64,000 nucleotides of DNA from Girardinichthys multiradiatus (GCF_021462225.1 NC_061798.1:20606820-20670819), one strand, 5' to 3'; shown: positions 46,151-58,260, numbered from the stretch's first letter. The notes: a model not told the origin generated them from the sequence alone. Made by a program: numbers and translations.

Positions 46151-46645
46151 CGTCTAAGTAAAAGGTGAAAATATATTTTAGACCAACAACAACCTGGTTA
46201 CAACGATTTACAAAGATATTTTGGATACATGAGATTTTATTTTACCATAAAACGTAGGAAATAAAACAATGCTTTACATACCGATATATATAAATCTTGC
46301 TTCTCTTTTCAATAGTTAAGATATTTTCACAGAAAATGTATTTGTAGACATCTGGGGCTAAAAAGTGCAATTTGCTTCATTAACATTCGCTTTTTTTAAG
46401 AGGCTAAAAGTTAGAAACGTTTACGTAGTACGACTGAATTCAGTTTTTAGAGATTCATGAGCAAAAACCTGTGAGGATAAACATGATTGTGAGCATACTG
46501 TCATCTATCGGACATGTCAACATACTGCACATTATGGCTTACTCACAAAGTTGAAAGAGCAAATCTCAATACAGATAGAGTGATATATTCCAAGCCTTAA
46601 TTTCTTGTAATTTTGATGATTACGACTTACAGGTAAATAAAACCA
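46151..46645. other. Intergenic stretch, nothing recognised
   Basis: AT-rich, no identifiable structure. Confidence 0.45.
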
Positions 46646-47340
46646 ATAATTTAGTGTCTCAGAAAATTAGAATACTGTGAAAAAGGTAATTATTGAACAC
46701 TCATGGAGTCACACCCTAATCAGTCGAATAACTCAAAACACCTGCAAAGGTTTCCTGGGCCTCTAAATTGTCTGGTCAGTGGGCTACACAATCATGGGGA
46801 TGTCCACAAGACAGTCATCAACACCCTTCACAAGGAGGGTAAGCCACAAAAGTCATTGCTGAAGAAGCTGGTTGTTCACAGAGTTCTATATCCAAGCATA
46901 TTAACAGAAAATTTAGTGGAAGGAAGAAGTGCGGTAGAAAAAGGTGCACCAGCAACAGAGAGAAACGCAGTCTGGAGAGGACTGTCAAGCAAAATCCATT
47001 CAAGATTTTGCAGGTGTTTCACAAGAAGTGGACTGAGGCTGGAGTCAGTGCATCAAGAGCCACCACACACAGACGAATACTAGACATAGGCTACAAATGT
47101 CTAATTCCTTGTGTCACGCCGGTCCAGAACCACTGACAGCCTCAGAAGCGTCTTACCTGGGCTAAGGAGAAAAGGAATTTGACTGTTGCTCAGTGGTCCA
47201 AGTCCTGTTATCAGATTAAAGCAAATTCTGCATTTCATTTGGAAATCAAGGTCCCAGAGTCTGAAGGAAGAGTGGAGATGCACAGAATCCACATTGCTTG
47301 AAGTCCAGTGTGAGGTTTTCACAGCAAGCATCAGGTCCTG
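46646..47340 (+). mobile_element. Tc1-like fossil related to family A, 3' truncated
   Basis: Begins 'gtgtctcagaaaattagaat', then 'caaaacacctgcaaagg', 'ctacacaatcatgggg' (start codon region), 'caacacccttcacaaggagg', 'ggaaggaagaagtgcggtag', 'acaagaagtggactgaggct' and 'cagcctcagaagcgtcttac', ending in 'gaaatcaaggtcccagagtc'. This parallels the family A transposase to roughly residue 170, with frameshifts and stops. The catalytic C-terminus and right repeat are absent. Confidence 0.82.
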
Positions 47341-47344
47341 AGAA

Positions 47345-47960
47345 TGTCTGACTGTCTATATACAAACAGGGTTAATCTGTTGGCACTCTTGATGGATAGA
47401 AATGTGCAGAAAACCTTTAAAGTAATAAATGCTTTATTGATGTAGCATATTTTCACACTGAAAACTATTAAGAAATAATTCAATAAATACTTTTAAACAA
47501 AAATTACATTACTTGTCTTTAGAAAAAATTACCCATATCACATTTGTTGGCACCCCTGTTGCTTTCTGCCAGTAGGACAGGACTTATTCTTCTCATTTAA
47601 CATTTCACAACACATTTTCCCATAACTATCCAGTTTGTTTGTCTCTACCCACCAAAAGGGTGTATTATCAAAAACCTCAGTCTTATTCTCTCTGACCAAC
47701 ACATACTTTGAGTTTCAGTTCCAGCAGGGTCTCCACATAATTTTATTTGTGATGATTGAAAAAATGCGCTTTATTGGCATTTCTTTGTCGCAGGTATTTG
47801 CTTTCTCATTATTGCTCTGACCTCAGAAGATTCTCAAAATCAATCTACATGTCTGTTACTTAAATGGCAAATACTTTTGTCTTTCCCATTTTGAAGAGTG
47901 ACTAAGATGTATGGTTCTCTATCTCATGTCACATTAAAACCCATTGGTTATAGGTTCTTA
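47345..47960. repeat. Possible non-autonomous DNA transposon fragment
   Basis: 'gggttaatctgttggcactc' and 'catttgttggcacccctgtt' are similar outer-end motifs seen in fish elements. The second half ('attgctctgacctcagaaga') resembles known repeat text. The boundaries are uncertain. Confidence 0.35.
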
Positions 47961-49115
47961 GACACCCTGATCAATGTAAATAAAAAAAAAACAGAAGTAT
48001 ATATTAGGTGTACGATGCATGTATCTGTGTTTGCATGCAGTTGGGTTTGTTTCCCTTTTTATTTTCCATTGTCCCACACTGTGTAACTATTTTTGCTTAT
48101 TTAATATATATATATTTTTTAAACTGTTAAATGAGTAAATTGTCCAAATAGACAAAAAGACAAGTTTGTGGTTTAATTTTGTACTGTCATAGCTTTCAAT
48201 AATATTTTGTCATCTCTAGTTTATTCGATGAGAGGCAGAATTCTTGTCTTGTTACATTACCAAAGTGGTTGTAGTGCTGCATCATTGTCTTTAGATGTCC
48301 TCATTCACCTTTATTTCTACCTTCTCCTTTTAACCACCTGTGTCCACATAGCTCACGTGTTGTGTTGCTCATTACCCCTAAATACACCCCTTGGTTTTTA
48401 TTATTATGTGTCAGATCCTCTTTATGTCCTGTGTTAATGGTTTTCAGTTGTTTGTGTTGCTATTTTTTTATACATCGCACGGACTGTTTAATTTTCTCCC
48501 ATATTCTGGAAGCTATGCTCTGTTTGATCAAGGACACTAACTCTGTGCCAAACTTTCTGTAACACACTTGAAGGTGGTTTTTTATCAAACTGTATCTCAT
48601 TTTAATGTAGACAAAAGTGCTACATTTATTGCTATGCCTTCTCTGTCTCGGTGTCTTGTGTGTTTGCAATAGAACAAATATAATTGACAACAGAATATTG
48701 TGTTCTACCAACCGTTTTTATTATTATTCTTATTTAAAAATGGAAGGTAAACAAGATGAAGACAACTCTTTAGAAAACAACAGATACAACTCTTTCAGAG
48801 GTGGTGAGAGTTAGTGGTCAGAAACACCAGCAGGAATTAGGACAGTGATTGCATTTCAAAAAGTGATACCGGTCGCTTTGGCAACATGTCACTTGAGAGT
48901 CTACAATACGCTACATGTATCACCTTAAACATTTTTAATGTTAGAAAAAAGATCATTTATAAAAAATCCACTTTACCATGATGTTTGTCACAGAAAATGA
49001 CAGCCCCATAGAAACCAGCAACAACACAGAAGTTGATATGATATTTGTTTCCACATGTAACGGAAAATTAATTCTCACTTTTGCACTTGTTCTTTTTTAA
49101 CAGTGTAAGGTTTAC
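47961..49115. other. Intergenic stretch between krt18 3' end and rims1 upstream region
   Basis: AT-rich, no gene or repeat recognised. Several tttatt sites could serve as later polyA signals for the keratin on the minus strand. Confidence 0.4.
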
Positions 49116-49121
49116 TTTATT
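49116..49121 (-). terminator. Candidate polyA signal of the krt18-like gene
   Basis: AATAAA on the minus strand, about 250 bp after the keratin stop codon. It is the first canonical signal downstream of the stop. Confidence 0.5.
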
Positions 49122-49368
49122 ACTGCAGGTGCTATACTTGGAATAGTTCCTCTTTTTCTGCTGTGGCTTATAGTTTTACTGCTTTTGTAATCTGGTTTTC
49201 TAAACACATTTTACTGGCTTTGCATATTTTGTCCAGACTGTGAATCAAAATAAAAATCCAAACATCTTAACTACACAAACATCTGGAAGATAAATATTCA
49301 TAGCTTCTGTGTGTTTTGCAGACTTATGTGCAAAAAGACCCTGTTTCTTCTTTGTTTTTTGGCTCCGT

Positions 49369-49475
49369 TTAATGGCTGACAACCGCGCTGTCCACGTCTT
49401 CTGTACGGGAAACTACTTTTCCATCCACAAGCTCCTCAATGACCACCTTTGTCCTCTTGGTAATGACTGGTTTCC
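49369..49475 (-). CDS. krt18: krt18-like exon 8 (tail and stop)
   Basis: 107 bp encoding [20 protein letters not shown] then [14 protein letters not shown] and TAA. The VDGKVVS motif is shared with keratin 18 tails. Confidence 0.92.
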
Positions 49476-52400
49476 CTGTGGAAGACATTAAAATTGAACA
49501 AAATCTATTGCTTTTACCTTGCACAAGAGTTAAGCATTAACGAGCTACAATGAAAGTTCAAATAATATAGCTATGAAATGACTAAAGTACAGTAAAGGCA
49601 AAGCTGGAAAAGTTATATTTGACAGTGACGAAAATGTAAATATCTGGTTGCAACCGTATATCTATAAAAGTTGAATAAAACAGTAATAATCATACAAAGT
49701 GCTCAAAAATGCAGCATTGAACTTACGTTCTTCTTCTATTTTAACCTCCTCAACCTTCTTCACCTCCACAACTACAGTTTGCCTAGAAGAAAGACAACAG
49801 TTAGTTTTTTTAATTTTTTACATCTAAAACAGACATCAATTAAATGTTATAGGAAGTAAAATAATCCTCACTCAGGATTAATCAAAATCTAATAAATTAT
49901 TTTATACCATTACGTGAAAGTGCAGCAAAAACTTGTGCCCCATGCTACAGATTATGGATAAAACTTTCTACTCTCTATGATAAAACCTATTCTTACTTCA
50001 CATCCTCTCCATCCAGCAGTCTTCTGTACTCTGCAATCTCTAGCTCCAGCCTGGTTTTGATGTCCAGCAGGATCTGGTATTCTGAGGCCTGCCGCTCGAT
50101 GTCCATCCTCACCTGGCTGAGCTCGGTCTCCAGGTTGTCCACCACTACCTGAAGTTGGCGCAGCTGCAGGCTGTAGCGTAACTCAGTTTCGGCCAGCTGG
50201 CTTTCCAGGTTAGATTTCTGCACAGAAGAACGAACAAAGGTTATTTTAGTGCTTATGGAGGGCTAATTGCCTGTTCTCAGGCATTTCTTTTCATGCCAGT
50301 GGCAGTTAGAAATGTTTATGAACAGGTTTAATTTTTGCTGATTGGATTGTTCAGATCATGTCTCATTGTGTGGTAGATTACCAAGCTGTGCTCAGACTGT
50401 ATCTCAATCTGCAGAGCCTGAAGCCTCCTCTTCAGCTCGTTAATCTCACTTCGGGATGTCTGGAGAGTTCCTGTGCTGCTTTCCATGTTCTTGTGCAGCT
50501 CGTCAAACTGAAAGATTTCAAGATGGTCGAATAAATTGGCCTAAAATCTCTCTAAACCATTCCTTAAACACGGGCATGACATAAATATAGTGCAGTCGCA
50601 TTATCTTCGACTTCCCTCACCTTGATCTTGTACCAGGTTTCCATCTGACGGCGGTTCTTCTCCACAATGCCTTCATACTGAGATCTTATTTCTTCCATGA
50701 CCTTGGACAGGTCCTCCTGGGGCTTGGCATCAACCTCCACGTTCACAGAGCTGGTGGACATGTTGCTGCGCATGGCTACCATTTCCTACAAACAGGACAC
50801 AGATAAGGAACAGCAGAAAATAAAACCCCATTAATTTATGAGCGCTGTGATTACTAAGGCAACATTCACTGGATTTTCTTCTTTCGTTTCAATGATGATT
50901 GACATTTAAAAAAGACTCAGCATAAATCATGTGAGACTTGGTGTTATTAGACGATCTCGCCTTAGTGATCGTTCTTGGCAGCCTGCTGAGCTCATTCCCG
51001 GCGTCTTTACAAAAGTACATGTCAATTTTGGCTCAGCGGTTGGTCTAGACCGGTTTTGTTTGTTTAAGAAAATTATTACATTTCTTAGCAGAGCAATACC
51101 TGTTTTAAGGGAAATAGTTTCAGTTAATCTTTTTTTTTTTTTTTTTTGCCTTGAGCTCTTCTGACAATCAACTGACTGTGTGTTTTGATTCTCTGTTTTT
51201 AATTTCAACGTTTGCAAAATTTTTAACTTTTTAGGAGAATTATTTTTTTGTAAAAGTAATGCTTTCAAAATACGTAACATTTCTGTATTTTAACCCATTA
51301 AAATGTGACAAAAGAAATAACAATCAGATAATCCTAGATTAACTGAGCTATTTATTAGATGCTTTTTTGGTATCACTTTGATTTCTCTTATTGTATCATA
51401 ATTGATACATTAGTCATTAATGGTCATGTATTTATTGTATGTCCCAACCAAAAGGATACACATGACAGAAATCAGTCAAGGAAATAACTGGTGTGCTGCC
51501 CCATAACAGGTACAGGAATATCTGATGCATCAAAACCTACACTCAACAATGTTTTTCTGGAAAACATTGTCCACAACCGTTGTGAATTTTCCTCAGACCT
51601 CAGAAGTGTAAGGTTTTAAAAACATCCCGGTCTCCCTTATTGTGTACACAGGAAAAGCAGAATCTTCCTGTATGAGGAAGCCCTGGTACATGCGCAGTAT
51701 GACTGTAATAAGTACAAATTAATACACACGTGACCAGTTTAAAACCCACAGAAGAAGAAGATACCAACAATAACAATGGCGGATTGCAGAAAACTGTTTG
51801 TGCCATTTATGTATACTTTATCATAGATCAAAGCAGTTCTGTTTTCAATGTCTCACCTCTTTGTGGTTCTTCTTCATAAAGACTAGCTCTTCCTTCAAAC
51901 CCTCCACCTGCATCTCCAGGTCGGACCGACTCATGGTCAGGTCGTCCAGGACCCTGCGCAGCCCAGCGATGTCTAACTCCACCGACATGTGCAGTGCCAT
52001 CTCGTTCTCATACCTGTTAAGAGAGAGGTTTGCGTTGCTGCACCTGCTTCATGGCGTCAATAAAGAAAAAAAGGTGCTGCCAAACTGGCTCCACCGGTTT
52101 TCAAACTTTCCAGACCATTGCAGGTATTTAATAATGTCCACATAGCCTTGACATGATGAGTTTTACACTACAGCAAAATAATACATTCTTTCTACTCACT
52201 TCATTTTGAAGTCCTCTGCTGCCAGCTTGGCATTGTCGATCTGCAGTATCAGCCTGGAATTGTCCAGAGTGGCAACATTTATCTGGAAAAATACCATCAT
52301 GCAGGTGTGTTAACAATTTCTTCATCTAGAAAAAGGTTGATCGGACTGGTGGAAAAGTTTACTTTATAATTTTAGAGGAGTGCATCTTGATTTGGATTTC

Positions 52401-53760
52401 TCTTTATTCTTTAAAGAGTGTGAGAGAAACAAATTCCTTTATCAAAGTTAATTCAAGCTCAAACATGAAGATGAATACAAATTGTTCTTGATTTTGTTTG
52501 GAACAACTATACGATGGTGCTGCTGACAAGATTTGTTGTGTCATCATGCAGGATGTTACCTAATCAGGGTTTACTCTGGTATGAACTAGACTTAAAGAGG
52601 AAAGATTTTCTGCAAAGATTGTTGTTAATAGAAGATACTAAAAATATATATTTTATATTAGCCCACCAGAGCTTTTATTGTTTGTGAATCACCAAAGGAG
52701 AGGTGGGGAGGGGGAATTGACCAGCCTAAGTTAGCCCAGGGCCACCAACGTTTTGAGGGCAAGTACTTTAATTTTCCAAAGAATGGCAAGCCCATACCAT
52801 TGTCCGTTTTAATTAATTTGATTTCTGTGTTGATAAGAATACGCAACTATTTTAAAACAATTATATCACAGACCCACCTTTAACTTCACCTCCAATTTCA
52901 CATATAAGACAGCAAGCTTTAAGCACATGCTCTACGCCTCCTGTTTTGTTTTAATGTTTTGTGTATTTCAGTGACATGCATGGCATAGTTACTTTAACAT
53001 TAGGATGAAGGATATTTCAAGAAATGATGACTTGTTTTTGATGAACTCCAAAGAAAGTACAAATACACATGTATTTTAGAAATGATTTACTGTATTTTTT
53101 ATGTGGATTAGGACAACAAACCTTGAAGTTACGGTGGTTAAAACTCTTGTAAAGAAACTTGTGTTAGTTAAAAAACGAAAACCCACATTGTCCTAAATAT
53201 GACAATGCCTAAATGCATAATATTTTCCAATGAATATGAATTCAAGACAGCAACATTCATCCATTATTTGTATTATTAATAATTTGGCACAATAAAACTG
53301 AAAACATTTTGTTGTGGATTTTTGGTTTGGTGTGTCACGGTTTACAGGTGTCAGGTTTCTAAGTTTCAGAGTTTACCTTTCCGCGTAGGTCCTCGATGAT
53401 TGCGTCGTACTCGCTGTAGTCCCTGGACGATGGGGTCCGCTTCTCGTACCATTCCCGGATCTGAAGCTCCAGCTGACTGTTGGCGGACTCCAGCGAGCGC
53501 ACCTTCTGCAGGTAGGAGGCCAGTCGGTCGTTGAGGTTCTGCATCGTCGCCTTCTCGTTGCTGGAGATAGAGAAGCCGCTGTCGCCGACCGCGAGCGCTT
53601 GCGTCAGGTCAAACCCGGAGCCCAGGCCGTTGGAAGCGTACGAGACGCGGACATTTCTTCCTCCGGCCCCGCCGTACACGCTGGTGCTGCGTGAGGCTCT
53701 CGCGGAGGAGGACATGGAGTAGACTGACTGGGAGGATAATCCTGAGCGCATGGAGGTCAT
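49369..53760 (-). CDS. krt18: Type I keratin, krt18-like (8 exons, complete, 432 aa)
   Basis: The exons are 53377-53760, 52200-52282, 51857-52013, 50621-50785, 50382-50507, 49997-50217, 49727-49782 and 49369-49475 (total 1299 bp). All junctions are GT-AG and in frame, and the 83, 157, 126 and 221 bp exons are the sizes classic for type I keratins. It encodes a Ser/Tyr-rich head (1-67), a coiled-coil rod starting at LNDRLASYL (76-84) and ending at EYRRLLDGE (368-376), and a 56-residue tail ending VVSH. The absence of glycine loops and the length (human K18 is 430 aa) favour krt18. Another simple-epithelial type I keratin of fish cannot be excluded. It would pair with a type II keratin in epithelial filaments. 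Confidence 0.95.
49727..49782 (-). CDS. krt18: krt18-like exon 7 (tail)
   Basis: 56 bp encoding [18 protein letters not shown], a charged Val/Lys/Glu tail segment. Acceptor TAG, donor GTAAGT. Confidence 0.9.
49997..50217 (-). CDS. krt18: krt18-like exon 6 (end of rod)
   Basis: 221 bp, ending with the helix-termination motif [13 protein letters not shown]; a Lys codon is split by donor GTAAGA. Confidence 0.96.
50382..50507 (-). CDS. krt18: krt18-like exon 5
   Basis: 126 bp, coil 2: [20 protein letters not shown] then [20 protein letters not shown]. Donor GTAATC. Confidence 0.95.
50621..50785 (-). CDS. krt18: krt18-like exon 4
   Basis: 165 bp (55 codons) including [20 protein letters not shown], the linker-to-coil-2 region. 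One codon more than the 162 bp of many type I keratins. Donor GTGAGG. Confidence 0.95.
50786..51856 (-). other. krt18-like intron 3
   Basis: AT-rich intron with a poly-T run at 51129-51147. Open frames inside (50927-51280, 51600-51806) have no recognisable protein. No transposon was recognised. Confidence 0.7.
51857..52013 (-). CDS. krt18: krt18-like exon 3
   Basis: 157 bp, coil 1[21 protein letters not shown], then [20 protein letters not shown] and [12 protein letters not shown]. Donor GTGAGA. Confidence 0.96.
52200..52282 (-). CDS. krt18: krt18-like exon 2
   Basis: 83 bp encoding [19 protein letters not shown] and LAAEDFKM, the highly conserved coil 1 start of type I keratins. Donor GTGAGT; splits a Lys codon. 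Confidence 0.96.
52283..53376 (-). other. krt18-like intron 1
   Basis: 1094-bp AT-rich intron, donor GTAAAC and acceptor AG. No repeat was recognised. Confidence 0.8.
53377..53760 (-). CDS. krt18: krt18-like exon 1 (head and start of coil 1)
   Basis: 128 codons, phase 0, donor GTAAAC. The head has many Ser and the [18 protein letters not shown] segment. The helix-initiation motif [16 protein letters not shown] is intact. ATG context is GTC before ATG A (purine at -3). Confidence 0.96.
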
Positions 53761-53762
53761 GA

Positions 53763-53780
53763 CTGCTGCTGCTGCTGCTG
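53763..53780 (-). repeat. (CAG)6 in the krt18-like 5' leader
   Basis: Six CAG units (CTG on plus) end two bases before the start codon. Confidence 0.93.
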
Positions 53781-53855
53781 GTGTTTATGCGGGTCTGAAG
53801 AGCGTCTTTCAGGCAGTGTGGAAGAACCGGTGCTGAGGCAGCGCGGAGGATGAAC

Positions 53856-53861
53856 TTTATA
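53856..53861 (-). promoter_or_regulatory. TATA box of the krt18-like gene
   Basis: TATAAA on the minus strand in CTTATAAAGTTC, 96 bp upstream of the ATG. Transcription would begin near 53825-53832, giving a leader of about 70 nt. Confidence 0.8.
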
Positions 53862-53935
53862 AGCCTCCTCAGGTAGGAGCGGTCCAACAGGTAGGCGGAA
53901 AGATGCTACTCCTTCCATTCCAGGTGTGCCCACTT

Positions 53936-53945
53936 GGGCGTGGCG
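53936..53945. promoter_or_regulatory. KLF/Sp1-type CACCC/GC box
   Basis: GGGCGTGGCG on plus (CGCCACGCCC on the gene strand), about 75 bp upstream of the TATA box. KLF-type factors commonly drive epithelial keratin genes. An E-box CAGGTG (53921-53926) is adjacent. Confidence 0.5.
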
Positions 53946-53949
53946 CGGA

Positions 53950-54950
53950 ATTCACGTTAAGTTTGTAATGCTGTCATTCTACATGACAGCTACAGAGTAA
54001 GAGAGAAATGTGTGGGAGATCTTTTTTTCAACTGCAATAACGTTTGCGTGATAAAGCTCACAAGGAAACCCCAAAGCAAACATCACATTCCACACTGTCA
54101 CTTTCTATTAAACGAAATCAAAACCAGGACGGGGTAAAAAAAAAAAAAAAAAAAAGTGTGAAAAGCTGCACCTTTGCTCTTTCCATAGGATTTAGAAGTT
54201 TGCTGGTCTGAGGTATACAGGTGTGGGTTGACACAATGTCAAAATGGAAAGACATTAGCAATGACTTTAGAGGAGCAATAATTGCTGCTCATCCATTTAG
54301 AAATTATTAAAACTAGGCCTGCAAGATGTTAGAAAATCCATAGACCTCCCCACTCTATTTCTCATCTGTCATCACATTACTTACACTAGTATCTTTGGCA
54401 CCATCATCTGTCAGATGTCAGCATCTACACCGTGCAATAGATAATATAGTATATTATATCATTAAATATATTCTCAGAATGCAAGTTGTGAATTCCTGAC
54501 ATTTGGAGCAATAACCCAAAACATACTGCATTCCAAACAGTCCTTTGAATTATTAATATTGCACACACTAGGATTGCAATTAATGTATTGTTATTCGCAA
54601 TGTATTGTGCAGCTCTAATAATGACATGTCCAAACATAGGAGTGGACATTCCAGCTCCTCTGAGAAATAACAAAAAAAATATAAAATATCCATCGCAAAC
54701 TCTACAAGCCTCAGTTAGCATGTCACAAACTTTAACATTTAACATCACATTGAAAAATACCATAAAAAGTATGGTTTGTTTACCTGGGAAACATTGCTAG
54801 TAGAAAGCCTTTTTCTCTAAAAAATAATATGACAACTTTTTGTGTTTAAACAGCTTCATCAGAGTCATACAATTTCTGCAACAATGTCCTTAGGATAGAT
54901 GGGAACAAAATTAAGATGTAAATCAAACATGGCATATCTGCAGCTGTTAC
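53950..54950. other. Upstream of krt18-like gene, nothing firm
   Basis: Contains a poly-A run at 54137-54155 and AT-rich DNA. No other gene was recognised. Confidence 0.45.
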
Positions 54951-54954
54951 TTAA

Positions 54955-55202
54955 TGGAAAGAGTAGTCCTTTTGCGATTGGATGTGGGTTCAACTTGAGC
55001 TTCCTTCTTTGACACAAGTGGATGTGCCCCTGAGCAAGGCACTTAACCCCAAGTTGCCTTCCAATCTAATTATTAGTGCATGAATGTGCGTGCATTTGTG
55101 AGTGCAACTGGTGGAATGCGGCTCTACTGTGAAGCACTTAGACGGCTGAGTCTGACTGGAAAAGTACTTTATAAATTTAGTGCATTTACCATTTACAAAC
55201 AC
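54955..55202 (+). repeat. tRNA-like SINE, second copy
   Basis: 'gatgtgggttcaacttgagc' (B-box-like), 'tgcccctgagcaaggcactt', 'aaccccaagttgccttccaa', 'gtgcatgaatgtgcgtgcat', 'gtgagtgcaactggtggaat' and the end 'aaagtactttataaatttag', 'tgcatttaccatttac' follow the usual order of this fish SINE. Longer than the 42225 copy. Confidence 0.75.
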
Positions 55203-55539
55203 CTCCTACCAACTGTCAGGCGCATTGTTTGTTTACATTTCTGTGGGGGTTGGAAGGGAAGGGTAATGATTTGTGCTTGTGTGCACCTCGCAACCATTGA
55301 TTCAATTCTGAACTCCTTTGTGAGGCCATCTGTTGGACAGCTGCAGCTCTGCTGATCTCGGGCTCAGTAAGAAAACACTGAAATTGGACGTGAAGTGAAG
55401 TTCCAGTGAAGTTGGACAGGTACAGGGTTCCAGGAAATTGCCAACCCCCCAGGGAGAAACGTTTGATTTTATGCTAAGAAAAGGAGGTTCATTTAGTTGT
55501 TGATTTCTATTCTCTTTAAATTATTTGTGTTTATTAATT
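55203..55539. other. Intergenic stretch, nothing recognised
   Basis: No identifiable structure. Confidence 0.4.
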
Positions 55540-55672
55540 ATTTAATGACCTTTATGGCACTTTAATGTACTTTTCCTAGTATGTCTCTTTTTCTTTTTTT
55601 AATGTGCAGCACTTTGAATTGTCCTGCTATTGAAATGAGCTATATAAATAAACTTGCTGTGCCTTGCCTTGA
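55540..55672 (+). repeat. LINE-type 3' end
   Basis: 'cagcactttgaattgtcctg', 'gaaatgagctatataaataa' and 'cttgctgtgccttgccttg' form the typical 3' terminus, with polyA-like AATAAA and a (CCTTG)n tail, of a fish non-LTR element. Confidence 0.75.
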
Positions 55673-55689
55673 TCCCAAACACAGCAGGA

Positions 55690-56925
55690 AACGTACGACA
55701 GAATGGTGAAAAATAAATAAATTAAACTAAATTAATTGGACAGCCGGATTAAAATCTAGACTTCAGCTTGATTAAAATGCTGTGGTGGGACCTTCAGAGA
55801 GCTGTGTGTTGGTTAAAGAAAAATATATCTCCACTGTCCAAAAAACAGTTTTGCACTTAATGTATTGGTTGACATCTGTACCTCTGTTTGCCCACTGGCA
55901 GCATTGTTATTTTAAAAAAACACTGGTTCTCCACCAGGCTTCTTTCCTCAAGTTTTCCTGATGACATTTTATTTTACCAAGGAGTCCTGTCGGACCTCCC
56001 TTACCACCGCACCATGACTGATCTTTGTTAGTCGAGCACTTCCTGGCGCTAACAATGGGACTGAATTTCCTCCATTTGTTCCCAATTTGTCTACATGCGG
56101 CATGGTGGAGCCCAAACCCTTTATAGATGAATTTGTAACCTTTCATTTTGATGAATCTCAGCAGCTCTCTCTATGTAAAACTTTCCAAAATCTCATTTGT
56201 CTGTGCAATAATACACATACACAAATGTGTAAAAAATAGATTTCTGTATTTAAAAACAACTTATGACATATAATGGTATTTGTCTGTTTGTCTTCTCTTA
56301 TTCTAAGTTTCAGACTTGACCAAATGAGGAAGTTGTAAGCTCTATTTACACAGAAAGATGCTCTTATGCTCCTATGAATGCCAGATCCTTCCCAGCTACA
56401 GCTAAGAGAAGGTTAATCATGACATGCAGCTCTTATGTGTAAACAAGTGACCGTGCTGTGGGTAACTCAACTGTAGGTTGAATTGGTACATTCAGAGCTG
56501 ACACAATATGAGGAGCTGTAATTAGTCTTCCAATACTGGCTTGTATTACAAACACAACGGAAAACCTTATTCCACTGAATTGCTTCAAGAATTTATAAAG
56601 CAATGACTTATTTAATTTAAAGGATCTGATTAAAAAATTCAGAAATATCCTATGGTTAATTGTCCAGAAAACCTTTCATTTAGTGATGTTCTGCTTTAGG
56701 CTGCTGCTATTAATTAAGAAATAGTAGAGGAGCTCTTGTATGTGTTCTTATCTCAATCTTTAAGCCAAAAGTTGGATTGACAGTTTTTTATGTTTCAGTG
56801 TTTCCAATTTGACCTCAGTTTGCATATTTGAAATCTTAACATCTCTTTGAAATTTAATTCATTTGAAGTTATTAGTTTTCTAAGTAATCATTTATTTGAA
56901 GATGCCTGCAGCTCTTTTCCAGATA
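55690..56925. other. Intergenic stretch, nothing recognised
   Basis: The 79-aa minus-strand frame at 55907-56146 has no recognisable domain, though the text around 55730-56150 has a transposon-like style ('aaatctagacttcagcttga'). It is not assigned. Confidence 0.4.
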
Positions 56926-57880
56926 GCAATTACAGTACCTTGCCTTGTGCCACAAATGTCATGTTATTGACATTTGGAATTGTGAAATGACATTACAGAA
57001 CCAGATTTTACTGCAATTGCAGCTGCAGGTGTTTTGGGGTTATGTCTCTCCATTTATGCACATCTAGAGGCTGAAATTATTTGCCATTGCTTCTTTGCAA
57101 CGGAGTTCAGTTCAGTTAGATTAAATGAAGACATCTATGAACATCAGTTGTCAAGTCCTGCCACAGATTCTGAGTTGAATTTAGGTATGGACGTTTGACT
57201 GGGCCATTCTAACACATGAATAAGTTTTGATCTAACCCATTCAATAGTAGCTCTGGCTGTATGTTTAGAGTTGTTGCAAAAAGGAGTACCTGTGACGTTT
57301 TTCCATCAGTGGCTTTATTTTTCCAATCTTCTCCAGAGTTAACTTGGTGGCCTCTCTGATTAATGCTCTTGTTTCCTGGCCAATCAGTTTAGATGATCAG
57401 CCAAGTCTTTGCAGTTGTGCCATCATCTTTCGTATAATGAAATGAACAGCACTCCTAAATTCTTCCTAGTTTGGGATATTGTTTTATAACCTAAAGTTCT
57501 GCACAAAACGTCTCCCTGATTTTTGTGCTGCATTTATTGATCTTCATGATGTTGGTTGTTTTTATTCAGTAATGTTCTCTAACAATCCTCACAGGAGAGC
57601 TATATTTGTACTGAGAATAATTACACCTAAGTAGACTTTATGTACTAACTAGATTATGTTGAAGGAACTCAGTTGCACTGTTTTTTATTTAGTAGTATCA
57701 GAATTAAGAGGGCTAAATACTACAGCGTGCCACGCTTTTTAAATTTCGATTTGTGAAAAGTATAACTTTTCTTCGAATTTACAAATATTTGTTACTTTGT
57801 GTTACATAAAATCACATTGAAGCTTGTGGTTGTAACCTGAAAAACTTGTAAAAACCAAAAACGAAAGTTCAGACTATAAA
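56926..57880 (-). mobile_element. Tc1-like transposon fossil, minus strand, internally deleted
   Basis: It begins 'cagtaccttgccttgtg' and continues with 'ttgcagctgcaggtgttttg', 'gacgtttgactgggccattc', 'ggtggcctctctgattaatg', 'gtctttgcagttgtgccatc', 'gttctctaacaatcctcaca', 'cagcgtgccacgc' and 'gtgttacataaaatcac'. This is the full end-to-end order of the family with the catalytic core deleted. It is the best preserved outline of this old family in the window. Confidence 0.82.
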
Positions 57881-57994
57881 CCACATATTTATAGTTTGTA
57901 TTCACAGGATTAAAAGATACATAATCTTTTGTCTCGCTGTCTGATATTAGATCAGATAAAACCTTTCATTGTTTCAGGATTACCAAAATTAGTT

Positions 57995-58260
57995 GTACTT
58001 TCTAAATGCAAATGTCAGATGTTTACATGCACTAAGCTTACCATGCCTATTTGGAAAGCCCAAGTGATGATGTGAGCTTGTTCTTGGTAATTCACAAAAT
58101 TTGAGGTAATTGAAAGCAAACATATTTTAAGGCAACATCTCAAACACTGCATCCTTGTGTGAAATCAGCCAAGATATCAGGAAAGTATTGTGGGTATCCA
58201 GAGGTCTGGGCCATCCTTGGGTACAATTGTACAAAGTAGTTTCTATTGTCTTCTCCTAGA
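57995..58260 (+). mobile_element. Sleeping Beauty-type Tc1 fossil, 5' part
   Basis: 'cagatgtttacatgcactaa' resembles the outer repeat of salmonid-type Tc1 elements. 'ggaaagcccaagtgatgatg' follows, then broken coding text reading EISQDIRK (around 58165-58188) and SLGTIVQ, equivalent to the first helix-turn-helix of that transposase group. It is truncated after about 260 bp. Confidence 0.65.
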
